The notes below the pieces were generated by a model. The model saw only the letters and a program-made list of their open reading frames with translations. It was not told where the DNA came from and made no database searches. A stretch of DNA of 64,000 bases, from NCBI GenBank assembly GCA_031002005.1, contig JARYHS010008074.1, forward strand, positions 347,162,932 through 347,226,931, read 5' to 3'. The DNA is from Vandiemenella viatica (lineage: Eukaryota > Arthropoda > Insecta > Orthoptera > Morabidae). The position numbers and the translations under genes are program-made. Shown piece by piece: positions 9,811 through 20,739 of the stretch; position 1 is the first letter of the stretch; every line of letters begins with the position of its first letter.

Positions 9811-10206
9811 TAGTGTTGTAAAAAAAACAGTTTTTTTTTCTGACGTGAAAAAAAAAAAAATGAAAAAAAATGTGAAAAAAAAAAACGTTTTTTTTTCTGG
9901 GACATGTTTTTTTTTCATAACTAGTAAATTTCAAAATTTTAAGGCATTTATCGTTTAATATGACTGTTTTAGAGTTTATACTAAGTACTTATCTTACTTT
10001 TAAATCTACTATATCTTTCTGGTTCAGTAGAAAAAAAATTACAAAAATATTGGTAACATTGACTGAAGTTTTCTTTTACGAAAGGGGACTTCCCGAAAAG
10101 GTAGGTTGCGTGAGAAGGAATCGCCGTTCGGCCGTTCCCCATTGTTTGGATTGATACTCGCTATTTGAACTAGTGCTTCCAGGCCCTACAAATTTATCTG
10201 TAGACC

Positions 10207-10543
10207 CAAGGGCGTATCCAGGATCAGAACTAGAGGGGGGCAGGATTTGAACTAGGGGGGGGCAACTCATTTTGGTTTCGAGGAAGTGGGGTGGGGGACT
10301 GAAACATGATATTACAAAATCAAATTCAAACCTTTTCAGGAAACTATTTTTATCATTGATTAATATAGTAACCCAACTACTTAATCTAAGGACCTACATC
10401 AGACATAATCCAGTCAATCTTTCTCTCCCAAAGTGCTCCTGAACTAGTTCTTCACTCGTCGAAGCGTACTGAAGGCAACTTAATTTTTCTTCTAGGGGGG
10501 GGGGGGCAGCAGCCCCCTCTGCCCCTCGCTGGATACGCCCATG
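10207..10543. mobile_element. hAT MITE nested in the hAT element
   Basis: A perfect 8-bp duplication TGTAGACC lies at 10199-10206 and 10544-10551. The termini are CAAGGGCGTATCCAGG on the left and CTGGATACGCCCATG on the right, inverted with one mismatch. G-rich runs sit just inside the ends. Non-coding, 337 bp. Similar in design to the MITE at 53205-53501. Confidence 0.88.
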
Positions 10544-10689
10544 TGTAGACCTACGAATCTTTTCAAAAAATTAGGAAATTTAACTACGGTTTATTGCCTC
10601 TTTTTATTAATTGTTGTGCTTTCCTTATATTCGTATACTTGTTAAACTCGCAGCGTATAGTGATAATACTGAGTCATTGTCAGTAATTA

Positions 10690-11002
10690 TGAATAATTTC
10701 CTTGCAACCGTTGGCGTAAACCAACGATTGAAAACAAATAAAGCTCCTATTTTGTATGGTAATAGATTTAAATTCAAACTTAAAAGACCGTAATACAGAA
10801 CTATCGGCACAGTCTTCATTCACAGTGTCTACTTTGCTCACAACTTAAAATTGCAATCTCAAAAGCTTTTTCATGCAATACAACCAGTAAAAGAAAATGT
10901 AACTATTTCTGAAGTTATGGATCTAGAGGGGACAGAAGAAGAAACAGAAAATTCCAACTCCGACCGAACTAGTGAATGCGGTAACGACATAGAAGATGAA
11001 TA
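10690..11002 (+). pseudogene. Unrecognised ORF remnant inside the hAT element
   Basis: An open stretch from ATG 10690 (MNNFLATVGVNQRL) closes at a TAA at about 10791. The next frame stretch ends in a very acidic tail (EGTEEETENSNSDRTSE, then NDIEDE) at about 11000, followed by AATAAAA-like sequence near 11105. It could be the 3' end of a degraded gene carried by the element, perhaps its transposase, but I see no hAT motif in it. Confidence 0.3.
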
Positions 11003-11241
11003 AAAAATTATGTTACCTATATAGATACAATTATGAATCATTATGTAAGGTATTATATGATTTAGTAAGGTTTAAAACATACATGTAAAATGTAAGTTCC
11101 ATAAATAAAACTATATTGTTTTCTGAAAAAAAAAACAAATATTAGAAAAAAAAAACGAGGGTGCAGGTTTTTTTTCATGTTTTTTTTTTCAGATCTGAAA
11201 AAAAAAAATTTTTTTTTTCAGTTTGCAACACTAGTGGCTGG

Positions 11242-11305
11242 ACAGGGATTTTAACCAAAGTCCTCCCAAATGCAAGGCCAGAGTATTACCACTCATACAC
11301 TACAA
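11242..11305 (-). mobile_element. SINE-A, head half of a split copy
   Basis: The box B/box A side of the SINE whose tail is at 9641-9810: GGGATTTTAACC, then CCCAAATGCAAGGCCAGA. It joins the left half once the hAT element and one GTGGCTGG copy are removed. Confidence 0.75.
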
Positions 11306-12059
11306 TTGAAATTGATGGTTAAACTAAATATATATTTTTGCAATATGACAATAAAAGTAATGAAAGAAAAGGGAGGGATAGTAAACCATCAGTCATCACA
11401 GATGAAGGTGCAAGGGGTGTGATGAACAAATAAATACAAACACACTTCACGATATTTTGGCATAAATCTTAACCATATTTAGACATAATTATAGCAAGGA
11501 GATGAGACGTGTAAACACTGAGACTCACTTCATGACTGACACCAAAGATAAACAGTTGTGATGGCAGTGCTGGGGGGAAAAAGTAATCACGGGAAAATAT
11601 AATCACTGACCATACAAGATAAAAAATTAAATAAAAAATGCATTAAAAATATTTTAAATATAAATACATAAATATTAAGGCCAGTGAAATGCTTGGTATC
11701 AAGCATATAATTGACAGCTAGTTCACAACTACATTACTAAAGTATCAGCAAAAGCTCTGGCAACTCTAGCTGTAAAACAGTTGTTGAGATTACTAAGAGT
11801 AGTGAGAATTGGCACGGGCTGCCACTAAATGATTTAAGTTGCCAGTATAAACTATTTACCTGTGACCATTCATACTTATGAACAATTGGTTTCTGGTGAG
11901 GATTATCCAAGAGGTTATGCACTGAAAGTGAGCTTGTAAATAAGTAATGTAGATGTGTAAGAGGCATGTCCAATAATAGCAAGAGATTTCCATGTGGTAG
12001 GATTGAAAAAGATAATGGTGGCTGGATGCATATAGTGTGAAAGGCTCTGTGCACATCAA
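11306..12059. other. Unassigned intronic sequence
   Basis: No gene found. 11870-12055 is faintly similar to 50220-50330 (both hold a GACCATT/ATTCTTATG stretch), so it may be more Penelope-like sequence, but I cannot assign it. Confidence 0.35.
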
Positions 12060-12990
12060 GCCCACCGATTTACACAAGTACCTACACTTTGACAGTTGCC
12101 ATGCCTTCCACACCAATCTTCCCTTATTCATAGCCTCACAAATACGTGGCAGATACACGTGTTCAAATCATGAATAACTACCCAGATACTCCAAAAACAT
12201 ATCACAAGCCCTCAATTTCCTCTTCTACATCAAAAACGAATCTTTTATGCCACCACTCGTTGTCCACTTAACTATTCTGCACCCTTAAAAGCTGACTGCG
12301 ACCACATATTAATCACACAGTTCTCCCTCCATCTCAGTCCATTAACCAAATCCTTCACTGTATGTATGACATTCTACTTTCTCCCAAAAATACATAAACT
12401 TCTTCCCAAAAACCCACCCAATACCCCTGCTCATATTTCAGCTGACCATCAAATCTCAAAAACATCTTGGTACATAAACACTCCTTTTCTGATTCTCCTA
12501 TACTACTACATGGATCCTTCCCATACGACAGATCTAATTACAAAACATGCACCATGCATAAAGTCGCCACTACCTAATCCGTCTTACCATAGTGGAATCT
12601 TTTCCTATTATAGGACATGACACCTGCACAGCTATATACCTTATTTACCAAAATACCTGCCTTTAGTGCACAGCCTCTCCATTAATCGATTGTCCAACAG
12701 AATGAAATGTAGAACATTCAGAGGCAGCCTATCCCAATTTTAACAATCTCAAATGATTTGCCTGATGTTACTACCACTTCCGAACTTCTGCAGATGGCCT
12801 TAACCTCCCATGAGATCCACCATAAAATCTGCCATATACTTTTATATTTATATATTGCATATATACCTTTCCTCGAAGCGATTTGGGTCATTTTTGTACT
12901 TTAATAACATTCGTCTGGATGACGCAAATTTCTACCATGCATAGATATCAGCAAACCTAGTAAACAATTAATTACTTTTTTCCAGTTCTT
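12060..12990 (+). pseudogene. Penelope-like element RT fragments, order scrambled
   Basis: The plus strand encodes KPTDLHKYLHFDSCH at 12059-12105. In Penelope RTs this KPTDxxxYLHxxSxH block lies C-terminal to the palm. Further along, FYFLPKIHKLLPKNP at 12371-12415 matches the LPKIHKP block that lies N-terminal to the palm. The order is therefore reversed relative to an intact gene. Many stops in all frames. The family is assigned from these two signature blocks. Confidence 0.65.
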
Positions 12991-13019
12991 AATTTGGATA
13001 TTACTTATAAGCAAACTAC

Positions 13020-14408
13020 ACCAGTATTGTTAATCAATTACTGACTGATTAATGATCATCAAAGCCAAAATACTTACAGCAGAAGTAGAAAGCTGAAATT
13101 TTGTACACAGTTATAGCTTTACTCCCTAATTATAAGAAAGAGTATAAAATTGGTACATTTACACATATTTTCCCCTTATCTACCCATAACATTGCTGTCT
13201 ATCCTAATATTTTTTATATACCTCTGATTTTCATTTTAGATGGGGTTTACCAAGTTTAACCAGTGTGTTAAATTTTACTTGGTTCTTTTCCTTACTTTGC
13301 AAGTTAGTGAAATTCAAAAATTTTTAACCAAGTAATACACTCTGTAATCATAATTTCACATTACTATAAATACATAATTTGATACACATATATGGTTTAT
13401 ACCACAAATCATGTGAAAAATCAAATACTGGTAATTTTTCCCTATATTTGTCCAATGGCAACACCAAACATGAAATGTTTCTGTGCTTATTTGGAGTTTA
13501 ATTGCTTCACTCTGGTTGACATTATGTGCCTCAAATTTCTGCAATTCAAGCTTAACAAACACATTAAATTTTACCTTATTCATATGCTAAGTTTTGTAGT
13601 TACTTGGAATTTATTTATTGTGGCAATTAAATTTACAGCAATTGGCATTAATCACCAGGGACGAATACCCGTTGTTGCAAAGAGCATGCAAATTGTTGGT
13701 ATTGGACATGTGCATATTGATTAAACTTGACTTAAATTCTGAAATACCCCTATCCAAGGATTTTCAAGCAGAAACTTTACATTTAAGTGGTAACTCAGAA
13801 AATGTGATCAACTTAAAAAAGAAATAAAACTCCATGAAAACAGTTCTTGTAAAAATATGCCAAGTCTCATAGTTGTTAAGCGAAAAGATCTGGTAGCTAA
13901 GATTTGCCTCCCACCTCTTTTGGATTTGATGAGTCTTAGAATAAATCGTACATATTACGCCTTTAATTTTACATAAAATTATCAGTAACAATCAAGTGAA
14001 AGAGCTGCTGTGAGGCAATATTTATGTGGAAATGAAAGATAAATTATACTCAACACACACGAAACTTGAAGGGAGGAGGATAGCAGCAACACGAAATAAT
14101 ATACAAACACAAAAATCACTGGGGTAAATCCTTTATCAAGTGGAAACAAACATATGGCCGAGCTCCCACCAACCTCATGGTCAACACCGCCACACGCAGA
14201 ACAGTAAAAATTATGATATATGTGTGATGGCTAAGTCACCAGACTTTTTAAATTTTAAATCAATGACCCATTACACTAAGGAAACCATTCTGTTTCAGAA
14301 ACTGAAATGAATATACAGAGTAGAGTGCGGACTTGGCCTATTTTTACAAGTCTTTTTTTTTGTTGATAATCTTCTATTCTGATCCAAATATATTTATAAA
14401 AAACTCAG
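13020..14408. repeat. Unclassified dispersed repeat, uninterrupted copy
   Basis: Sequence at 14190-14345 is collinear with 23165-23255 plus 28650-28760 (for example AAATCAATGA, then ATTCTGTTTCAGA, then TTTTTACAAG). This family is the host repeat into which the second I-clade LINE and the Gypsy element inserted. No coding capacity seen. The outer limits are estimates. Confidence 0.5.
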
Positions 14409-14416
14409 GTCATGAT

Positions 14417-16579
14417 TAGGGATTGCAATCCAGCAAAGCGGGATCCCGCAATCCCGCGGGATCCCGCATCATTAGATAGTCTGGCGGATCCCGCACAAAA
14501 TTAAGCGGATCCGCTATCCGCAAATTGCGGCTAAAACGCGTGTCAGTCTGCGTGACTCGCTGCACCGCTCGGTCTCTGTCGGATATTTTGTACTGTTTGC
14601 CTGTACCCTTCCAGCTGGCATTTGACTCATGTGAACAAACGTTTGTTTTTGTAAACCTTCGTCATTCGTAAGTAAATAAATACACTTTTACGTATTCATC
14701 AAAACTTACGTTTGTTTCGAGTACACATTTGTGTAATTTGAGTTATGGTGCGTATTTAGTACGATTTTCTAACCATATAATTATTTTTTAAGTGTCGCAC
14801 ACGTTATCTGAACTACACGGTTACAGCTTTTTATTCACGGTTTCATTATTCCCATTTTCTGTATTTGTAGATAAAGTATTTGTGACAATTTCTTTATTTG
14901 CAGCTGAAAATTTGATTATTCGTTGATATGAAGCTAATGTTATCGTAATTTTAACGATCGCGTACCTATTTATATAACAGCTATCAAATGGAAATTGTAT
15001 ATCCTTTGACTTATTGTTGTTTTGGCCGCTGCCTCAATGCGTTTCTTTGACGAAAGCCACCTGCTTACATGTGCCGCTCAGGCTTTCGATTAATCCCTCT
15101 TCTCCTTGTTATTATTTCGACTAAAGGTAAAAAAAGTTATAATGAAATTTTCACGGGTGTATCGACGAATTGTGTTGGAGGAACACCATACTTCGACGGT
15201 TGCCTCCGCCGTTTTCCTCAAGTGTGTAATTTCGTGTGTTTGCAATGAAATCAGGAGATACAACCTATGAGGACTTCACTGCAATCATTTGCCGAGAAGG
15301 TCTCCTTTCTTACCAAAAAATAATAATTTCCACTCTAAAAACGTCGTTACGCCACATACGTAAATCTGAAATACTTAACAGTTTACGTGTTGGTGAGTAG
15401 TTTCTTTTAATAACATTGAATCAACTGTAATATCAATCAAGGAATCAGGAGATATAATAATGAATCACGTAAAAAAAAGCCAAGTCTCGTGTTTGTGCAG
15501 TGACAAAAAGTTATGAGATCTTGTTCTGAGCCAAGTCTACACTTCTCAGAGTATGTTCACTTCACTTTGTGAAATGGAATGCTTTTCTCGGTGTTATGGA
15601 ATGTTTATTTAGAATTTAAAAAAATTACTCTGGTAACTTGGCCATTAAGCAAACCACATTTTTAAACTTATGTGATATATTGTAAGGCATATAACGTGAC
15701 CTAAGACTCAATAATTTCCATTTTTATTATTTATTTAAAAATTGGTTTAGATTAAAAAACAAAAATGTAAAACCTCGAAATTTTTTTTTTGCTATCGTCA
15801 GTCTTTAGACTGGTTTGATGCAATCCTCCATCCCTTCCTATCCTGTGCTAACCTCTTCATTTCTACATACCCCTAACAACCCACGTCCTCAATTATCTGC
15901 TTGATATATTCTAATGTCTGTCTTCCTCTACAGTTCTTACCTTCGATTGTTCCCTCCACTAACAAATTAAACAATCCAGCATGTCTCAAAATATGACCTA
16001 CCAGCCTGTCTCTTTTTCCTGTAAGCTTCTTCCGTAAACTTCTTTTCTCACCCATCATTTCCAAAACTCGTTCATTTCTTACTTTGTCTGTCCACCTAAT
16101 TTTCAGCATTCTTCTGTAGCACCACATTTCAAATGCTTCAAGTTTCTTTCTTTCCAGTATTCCTAAAGTCCATGTTTCGCTACAGTAAAGTGCTGTGCTC
16201 CACACATAGAGTTTTAAAAAGTTCTTTCTAATTCCTAGATCAATATTTGAAACTAAAAGGTTTCTCTTTTTCATGAAGGCTCTTTTTGCTAGTGCTATTC
16301 TGCTTTTAACATCATACCTGCTTCGGCCATCGGTTGTAATTTTGCTTCCCAAAATACACTTAAGACATGCTAAAAAGTTTTAATGTCATTTTACCAATCA
16401 AAATATTGTTAACTGTTAATTTTTATCATTTAACATTAAAAATTATTTATTAATTTAATTACTATTTAATTTAATAACGTTTTAAGTAACTATGTTTTAA
16501 ATATATGCGTTAAAAACTGTTTGTACCAATCCCGCACGGATCCCGCGGGGTTGAAAACACTGCGGGATTGCAATCCCTA
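14417..16579. mobile_element. hAT-type element with GC-rich palindromic subterminal repeats
   Basis: The termini are inverted: left TAGGGATTGCAATCC, right GGATTGCAATCCCTA. The flanks GTCATGAT (14409-14416) and GTCAGGAT (16580-16587) are an 8-bp duplication with one mismatch. The first 110 bp holds several copies of the palindrome GCGGGATCCCGC and relatives, and the right end holds GCACGGATCCCGCGGGG. No transposase is recognisable in the 2.16 kb. A LINE fragment is inserted at 15785-16360. Confidence 0.85.
15785..16360 (-). pseudogene. RTE-like LINE C-terminus, 5'-truncated, open frame
   Basis: Same family as 6940-8640. The minus-strand frame 16352-15873 is open for 159 codons: GSKITTDGRSRYDVKSRIA, FMKKRNLLVSNIDLG, FEMWCYRRMLKIRWTDKV and GRQTLEYIKQIIEDVGC are visible. 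This is the thumb and C-terminal tail only, with no palm. The T-run at 15780-15789 is the 3' A-tail, preceded on the minus strand by GACTGACGATAGC. Inserted within the hAT element, so younger than it. Confidence 0.85.
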
Positions 16580-16711
16580 GTCAGGATGTCTGTCCAAGAT
16601 AAACTCCGAAACTACTTAATTTTGATGAAATTTTGGTTACTGTGTGTAATATGGTCCGACTTAAAAGATAATTTTTATCACGATTATTGATCTAAATATT
16701 TATTATTGCGA

Positions 16712-16970
16712 TTTTTTTTTTTTTTTTTTTTTTTTTGTAACAGTTTAAAGTCCCTTTTTAACAACGTGGTCTTTAGAGACGGGAAAGGATCGGGGCAAGG
16801 AATGGGAAGGAATTTGGCCATGGCCTTTTTGAAGGAAGCATCCCGGCATTCACCTGGAGTGATTTGGGGAAACCATGGAAAACCCAAATCTGGATGCCCG
16901 GACGGGGATTCGAACCGCCGTCCTCCCGAATGCGAGGCCAGAACGCTATCCGTTACACCACCACGCTCGG
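16712..16970 (-). mobile_element. SINE-A, young full-length copy
   Basis: 259 bp with a perfect 8-bp duplication TATTGCGA at 16704-16711 and 16971-16978. On the minus strand the head is tRNA-like: box A GTGGTGTAACGGATAGCG near 16965-16945 and box B GGTTCGAATCC near 16917-16907, the internal Pol III promoter. The body is followed by an A-tail (T-run 16712-16736). Nearly identical to 21282-21540. Confidence 0.93.
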
Positions 16971-17036
16971 TATTGCGAATTAAATGTTTGTCACAGGACA
17001 ATTGTTTGTAGTTATTTGTAAGCCATAAATGCTTAG

Positions 17037-17335
17037 CGGTCTGGTGGCTCAGTGGTTAAGGCATCTGACTGGAGATCGAAAGGTCCCTGGTTTGAATCCC
17101 TGTCTCAGCGGGGATTTTCATAGGCACTTAACCCGGACACCTAATCCTCTGGCGCAGCTTGCTGTGTAATGTGAAGTATGCCAGGACGGTATCATGGTTT
17201 GGATTCCATGTTAAACTGTAGGTCACCTGTACCCGGCAGGATTGGGGACCTACCTAAATTAAGGCGGCTACGACAGGGGCGGAATGCGCAACCTATAGAA
17301 ACCCTGTCACCAGATCATTACGACCACACAAAATT
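17037..17335 (+). mobile_element. SINE-B (tRNA-derived) copy
   Basis: The head AGCGGTCTGGTGGCTCAGTG begins at about 17037. It has box A-like TGGCTCAGTGGTTAAGG and box B GGTTTGAATCC at about 17090-17100. A non-tRNA body follows, ending in an ATT-repeat tail at about 17330-17342. The middle of the head resembles a serine-type anticodon arm (CTGACTGGAGATC). It cannot be a tRNA gene: there is no 3' acceptor strand and the body continues. A related copy starts at 17784. Confidence 0.8.
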
Positions 17336-17783
17336 ATTATTATAGTTCCATAAGTTTCTAACAGATGGCGATGTGTTAATTTATCGACACAACACTTGGT
17401 TATCTAGGTTGGGTAACCATCCAGTAGCTGGCGTTGTGTTTCGGTTTCTTTATGCTACAGTATATTCCACGCCATATGTGTTTATCGACTTAACCAAGTT
17501 TCTTGGATTTTTCATGTATATCATTTTTATAAGTGTGATGTGTAACTATACTGATATTATAAATGCGAAAGTAACTCTGTTTATTTCTCTCTCTGTCTGT
17601 TACGTTTCTTGGGTTAATCTGATCGTGATGAAATTTGATGAGGAGATGCTATTTGGCATTAGGATGGACATAGCACACCTTTTTCAGTATAAATATTACA
17701 TGATGTCATATAATTTTGAAAAATTACTGAATGGCGATAAGAAGATGCGTAGGATAAGTAGGTCTCTGTACTACCTTCCCATA

Positions 17784-17990
17784 TAGCGGTCTGGTAGCTC
17801 TGTGGTTAAAGCGCTTGCTTACTTATGTTTGGAGCGTGGTCTCTGGTTCATATCCCGGTGGAAGCAAATGTTTTTAAAAATTGTTTGTGATTATACGAGT
17901 GACGCCTGGACCATCGGTTGTTCAGATTGTATGTTAAACTGTAGATACCACAAATTTAGGAGTGCAATGTGGAGCAAATCGTAGGTAGTC
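17784..17990 (+). mobile_element. SINE-B, second diverged copy
   Basis: Starts AGCGGTCTGGTAGCTCTGTG and retains CTCTGGTTCATATCCC (box B, mutated) and the body block ATGTTAAACTGTAGATACC, matching 17205-17225 in the first copy. Confidence 0.75.
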
Positions 17991-18057
17991 TAGCAATGCC
18001 GTAGGTGTACACTTTTTTTTACGTTATATTGATCCTCAGGGGTTGTTGCTCTCGCAG

Positions 18058-18058
18058 T

Positions 18059-18089
<31 letters not shown>

Positions 18090-18090
18090 A
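18058..18090. repeat. (GT)n microsatellite
   Basis: About 16 uninterrupted GT dinucleotides. Confidence 0.95.
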
Positions 18091-18856
18091 TCTGCACTAA
18101 TAATACTATAAATGCGGAAGTAAGTCTCTGTCTTTTTGTTACATTTTGACGACTAAATGGCTATACCGATATTGATGGAATTTGACTAGGAAATATTTTG
18201 TATCTGTAGGAAGGGCACAGGACATTTTTTTTGGTATGAATAATAGTTGTAGTCACAAAATTTTGCGAACTTATCGAATGGTGACAGAGAGATGGATGCG
18301 AGTGTTAGTCTGTAATGTTACGTTGGTTGCTCAAGCTGTGCTTCTTGCTCATTATGTTAGTGCATGATTTGTTAATATATTTCGTTTAGAGAAAAAACAT
18401 ATTATTTAGTATAGATGTTGATTTTCTCTGTCTATTGCTTTGTGTCTGCTTAAATGTTTCTGGCACCATTTATTTTGTCTTCTTTTTTGACATGCATTGT
18501 GGGCGTAAACTGGCCTAAGGTATAGGTATAGCAGAGCAGCAAAAGTTATTAGAACCCAAGAATCAGATGCTCATGCTGAAGAAAGAAGAAAAGACCAGGC
18601 TCAAATAAATTGCCCTAAGTTAAATCCCCCTCCCTCCCCCACACATTCGATTGTTTTTCTGTTTTTAAATATTTTGGAAATTGATTCTCTTCGTGAGACA
18701 GGTTCAACGGTACAATGATATAGTGATGGTTTTCCTGTCATATTATATTGACTCAGTGTTGTTTGGGACCAATCCTACGCTACCAACAACTTTCTATATT
18801 CAATTCTGGCAATGAAATTCTTAATCCATGCGTACGACGTCACAGGTGTCAGCTAG

Positions 18857-19297
18857 TACACTATAATTTTTAATTTTGCATTTTATTTTATTACTTTGTA
18901 TATGAGTTTTTATATTTTAAAATATTTTTTACCTGCTACACAAAAATCACTAGGGTTACAATTTTCATTTAAAGAGTTCACCTATTCATGTATTCATTTT
19001 TCTCCACTGTAAACAAATTATCCCTAATTAGACAGCTGTTTTGATCAAACTACACATGTACCAAAAACATTACCTCAAATTTTTTACTGAGTACCCAGAG
19101 ATAAAAAATAAAAATAGCAAAAGACAAACTTGTATCCTAGAATTCATTTGCAAGTTAGGATCATTGTTCCAAGATAGAAGGAAAAGTCTTGTTTATATTA
19201 TTCTGTTTTGTGATATTACAAGGAAATCTACTTTAAAATTAAAAGTATTACGCACAAAAGAAACAGAAAATCTTAGCTAGAAATATTAAATTCTCAC
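18857..19297 (-). other. DDX46 intron, no element recognised
   Basis: AT-rich sequence immediately downstream (gene sense) of the exon at 19298-19424. It starts with the donor GTGAGA at 19297-19292. This intron continues past the left edge of the window. Confidence 0.6.
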
Positions 19298-19424
19298 CAA
19301 GTAAATTTCCTTTGATTTCCTTTTTTGTTAGTTCCAATTCTTTCTTCTTCCTTTCTGCTCGCCATCTCTCAATTCTCTCTCTTCGCTTCTGCATCTCTTG
19401 CTCTAATCTTTTCTGCTCCTCCTC
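19298..19424 (-). CDS. Ddx46: DDX46/Prp5 exon: basic coiled coil before the helicase core
   Basis: 127-nt exon with acceptor TTTTTGTAAAG and donor G|GTGAGAAT. It starts in phase 0 and ends in phase 1. It encodes EEEQKRLEQEMQKRRERIERW and RAERKKKELELTKKEIKGNLL. Human DDX46 has a closely similar segment (LEEEMRKRKERVEKW..., then KKEIEEM) between its RS-rich N-terminus and the DEAD-box core. The preceding exon ends in phase 0 with an acidic segment (KEDEAFDPTALDK), as expected for the same protein. Prp5/DDX46 is the ATPase that remodels U2 snRNP for stable branch-site binding in the nucleus. The next exons, including the helicase motifs, are outside the window. The intron upstream is 31.3 kb. 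Other RS-rich coiled-coil splicing proteins are possible, but the combined order favours DDX46. Confidence 0.8.
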
Positions 19425-19624
19425 CTTTACAAAAATATAAAACTGTTAATATGATACATCAATTTTGAGATGTAATTAATTAGCAGTGCATTATCACAAA
19501 ATGAAATATTCTGTGACTTACATTATGATAATAATTTCACATACGTCACGTTCAGAAAGAAAGGGCTAGAAAGTTAAAAATAAATATGGATTAGTTTTAA
19601 GCAGCTTTATTTTATTAATAGAAC

Positions 19625-19730
19625 AGCTGTGTGTGGCTCTCTTGCTAAAGTACCTCACGGGGATTCAAAAAGTCTCCAGTTTGAATCCTGGCAATTAACA
19701 GAATTCTGAATCCGTAACAAATGGGTATGT
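19625..19730 (+). mobile_element. SINE-B-like tRNA-head fragment
   Basis: TGTGGCTCTCTTGCTAAAG (box A-like) and AGTTTGAATCCTGG (box B) lie about 40 bp apart, as in the SINE-B head at 17037. No recognisable body. Confidence 0.5.
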
Positions 19731-20310
19731 GGAAATTGTTCAGTAACTGACAGTGTAAAGGAGTTCAGTTGGAAGTTATTGGAAGATAGGAGAAAGGAAA
19801 AGATAGTGGCGGATATATACAAGGCAAATGTTGGTAATGAAACCTGAATGAATATTAGGTAAGGGGGCATCTATTAATTTGGTGGGGTAAAATAGAGGGG
19901 GGAAGGCGAGGAAATATCGTGTCATTTGTTTTCTTCTCTCCTGTTCTTCAAGGAATTAAAGTCTTCAAAATCTACGAGGCCACCAGCAGAGAAAAGGGGG
20001 GGGGGGTGACATCAAGATCTTACCATAAGGGGGAAAGGGTCCAGTTTTCCGGGGGGAAAAAAAATAATCTCATATAATATTAGTGGACGCCTCCTAAGGA
20101 ACTGGGAGTAACATGGGAATGGAAAAAGAGGACCATGAGCATGAATTAACATTTGACATCAAGAATAAGAAATGTTTCGTTTGGAGGTAAGATAGTAAGG
20201 GACTGGTGTAAGTTATAAATTTAACGATTTACAGTAAAATGTATAAGAATTTAGAGTAAAAATACAAATAACATCTAATTGAAAGAATGAAGGCTTTCCA
20301 GTGTATCAAC
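19731..20310. other. Unassigned intron sequence with a short G run
   Basis: No gene or element recognised; a G run is present near 19997-20006. Confidence 0.4.
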
Positions 20311-20482
20311 TGTATAAAAACTTCTTAGGCCTCCCACCAGAGGAGCATGTCAATCAGATGTGACAATACAGGGTCGTTCTCAGACTCCCTGTTCTGGTGA
20401 AGATGGAGTCTGAGAACAGCCACAAAACATTGCATCTGATTGATGAGCTCCCCTGGTGAGAGGCTCAAGAAGTTTTATACAA
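20311..20482. repeat. 172-bp fold-back (near-perfect inverted repeat)
   Basis: The left arm 20311-20388 and right arm 20405-20482 are reverse complements with scattered mismatches. For example, CTTCTTAGGCCTCCCACCAG pairs with CTGGTGAGAGGCTCAAGAAG, and CGTTCTCAGACTCC pairs with GGAGTCTGAGAACAG. The loop is about 16 bp. Consistent with a fold-back MITE; transcribed, it would be a long hairpin. Confidence 0.85.
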
Positions 20483-20739
20483 CACCTAATTGATTTTGTG
20501 GGAAATTTCCACTGGGGTTAAGGTTCAACTACCAGTTAGTGTTAGGTCACCACAAAAGAGAAAGATTGTGTAGCAAAGTAAACTCTTGTCATTCAAGTGG
20601 CTGAACTAGCAGCATGGGTCTCCCAACTAATAACTGCATACAGCTATTTATTTCTTACAGCAAAAGGACAAACTTTATTTTCCAAAATGACTTTTCTCTC
20701 ATCAAGACATCTTTCACTGTAAGCAACCAGTTTTAAATA

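Larger units (their letters stand above)
9811..11233. mobile_element. hAT-type element with A/T-run termini inserted in a SINE
   Basis: A perfect 8-bp target duplication, GTGGCTGG, lies at 9803-9810 and 11234-11241. Both ends carry TAGTGTTG as inverted termini (left TAGTGTTGTA, right TTGCAACACTA). The subterminal 100-150 bp at both ends consists of alternating A and T homopolymers. 8-bp duplications and TAGTG-type ends are diagnostic of hAT. The interior has no recognisable transposase. It holds a nested MITE at 10207-10543. Confidence 0.88.
17540..18856 (+). mobile_element. Possible Helitron-type relics
   Basis: Two stretches carry a widespread insect repeat signature: TATAAATGCGAAAGTAACTC at 17556, and TATAAATGCGGAAGTAAG at 18107, each followed by a CTGTTACG/GATGAAATTTGA-like block. 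A possible 3' end GTGTCAGCTAGT lies at 18847-18856, CTAG followed by T as in Helitrons. The hairpin before it is weak. A SINE-B copy lies between. Assignment is tentative. Confidence 0.4.

Noticed and set aside
16907..16970. tRNA-like sequence with box A and box B (also at 17037 and 21480-21540)
   Set aside because: These are heads of SINEs: they lack acceptor-stem closure, continue into a conserved non-tRNA body and end in an A or ATT tail with target duplications.
17373..17786. Open frame of 137 codons
   Set aside because: No recognisable domain, hydrophobic AT-rich composition, overlaps a Helitron-like repeat and the start of a SINE-B copy; no neighbouring splice or promoter support.
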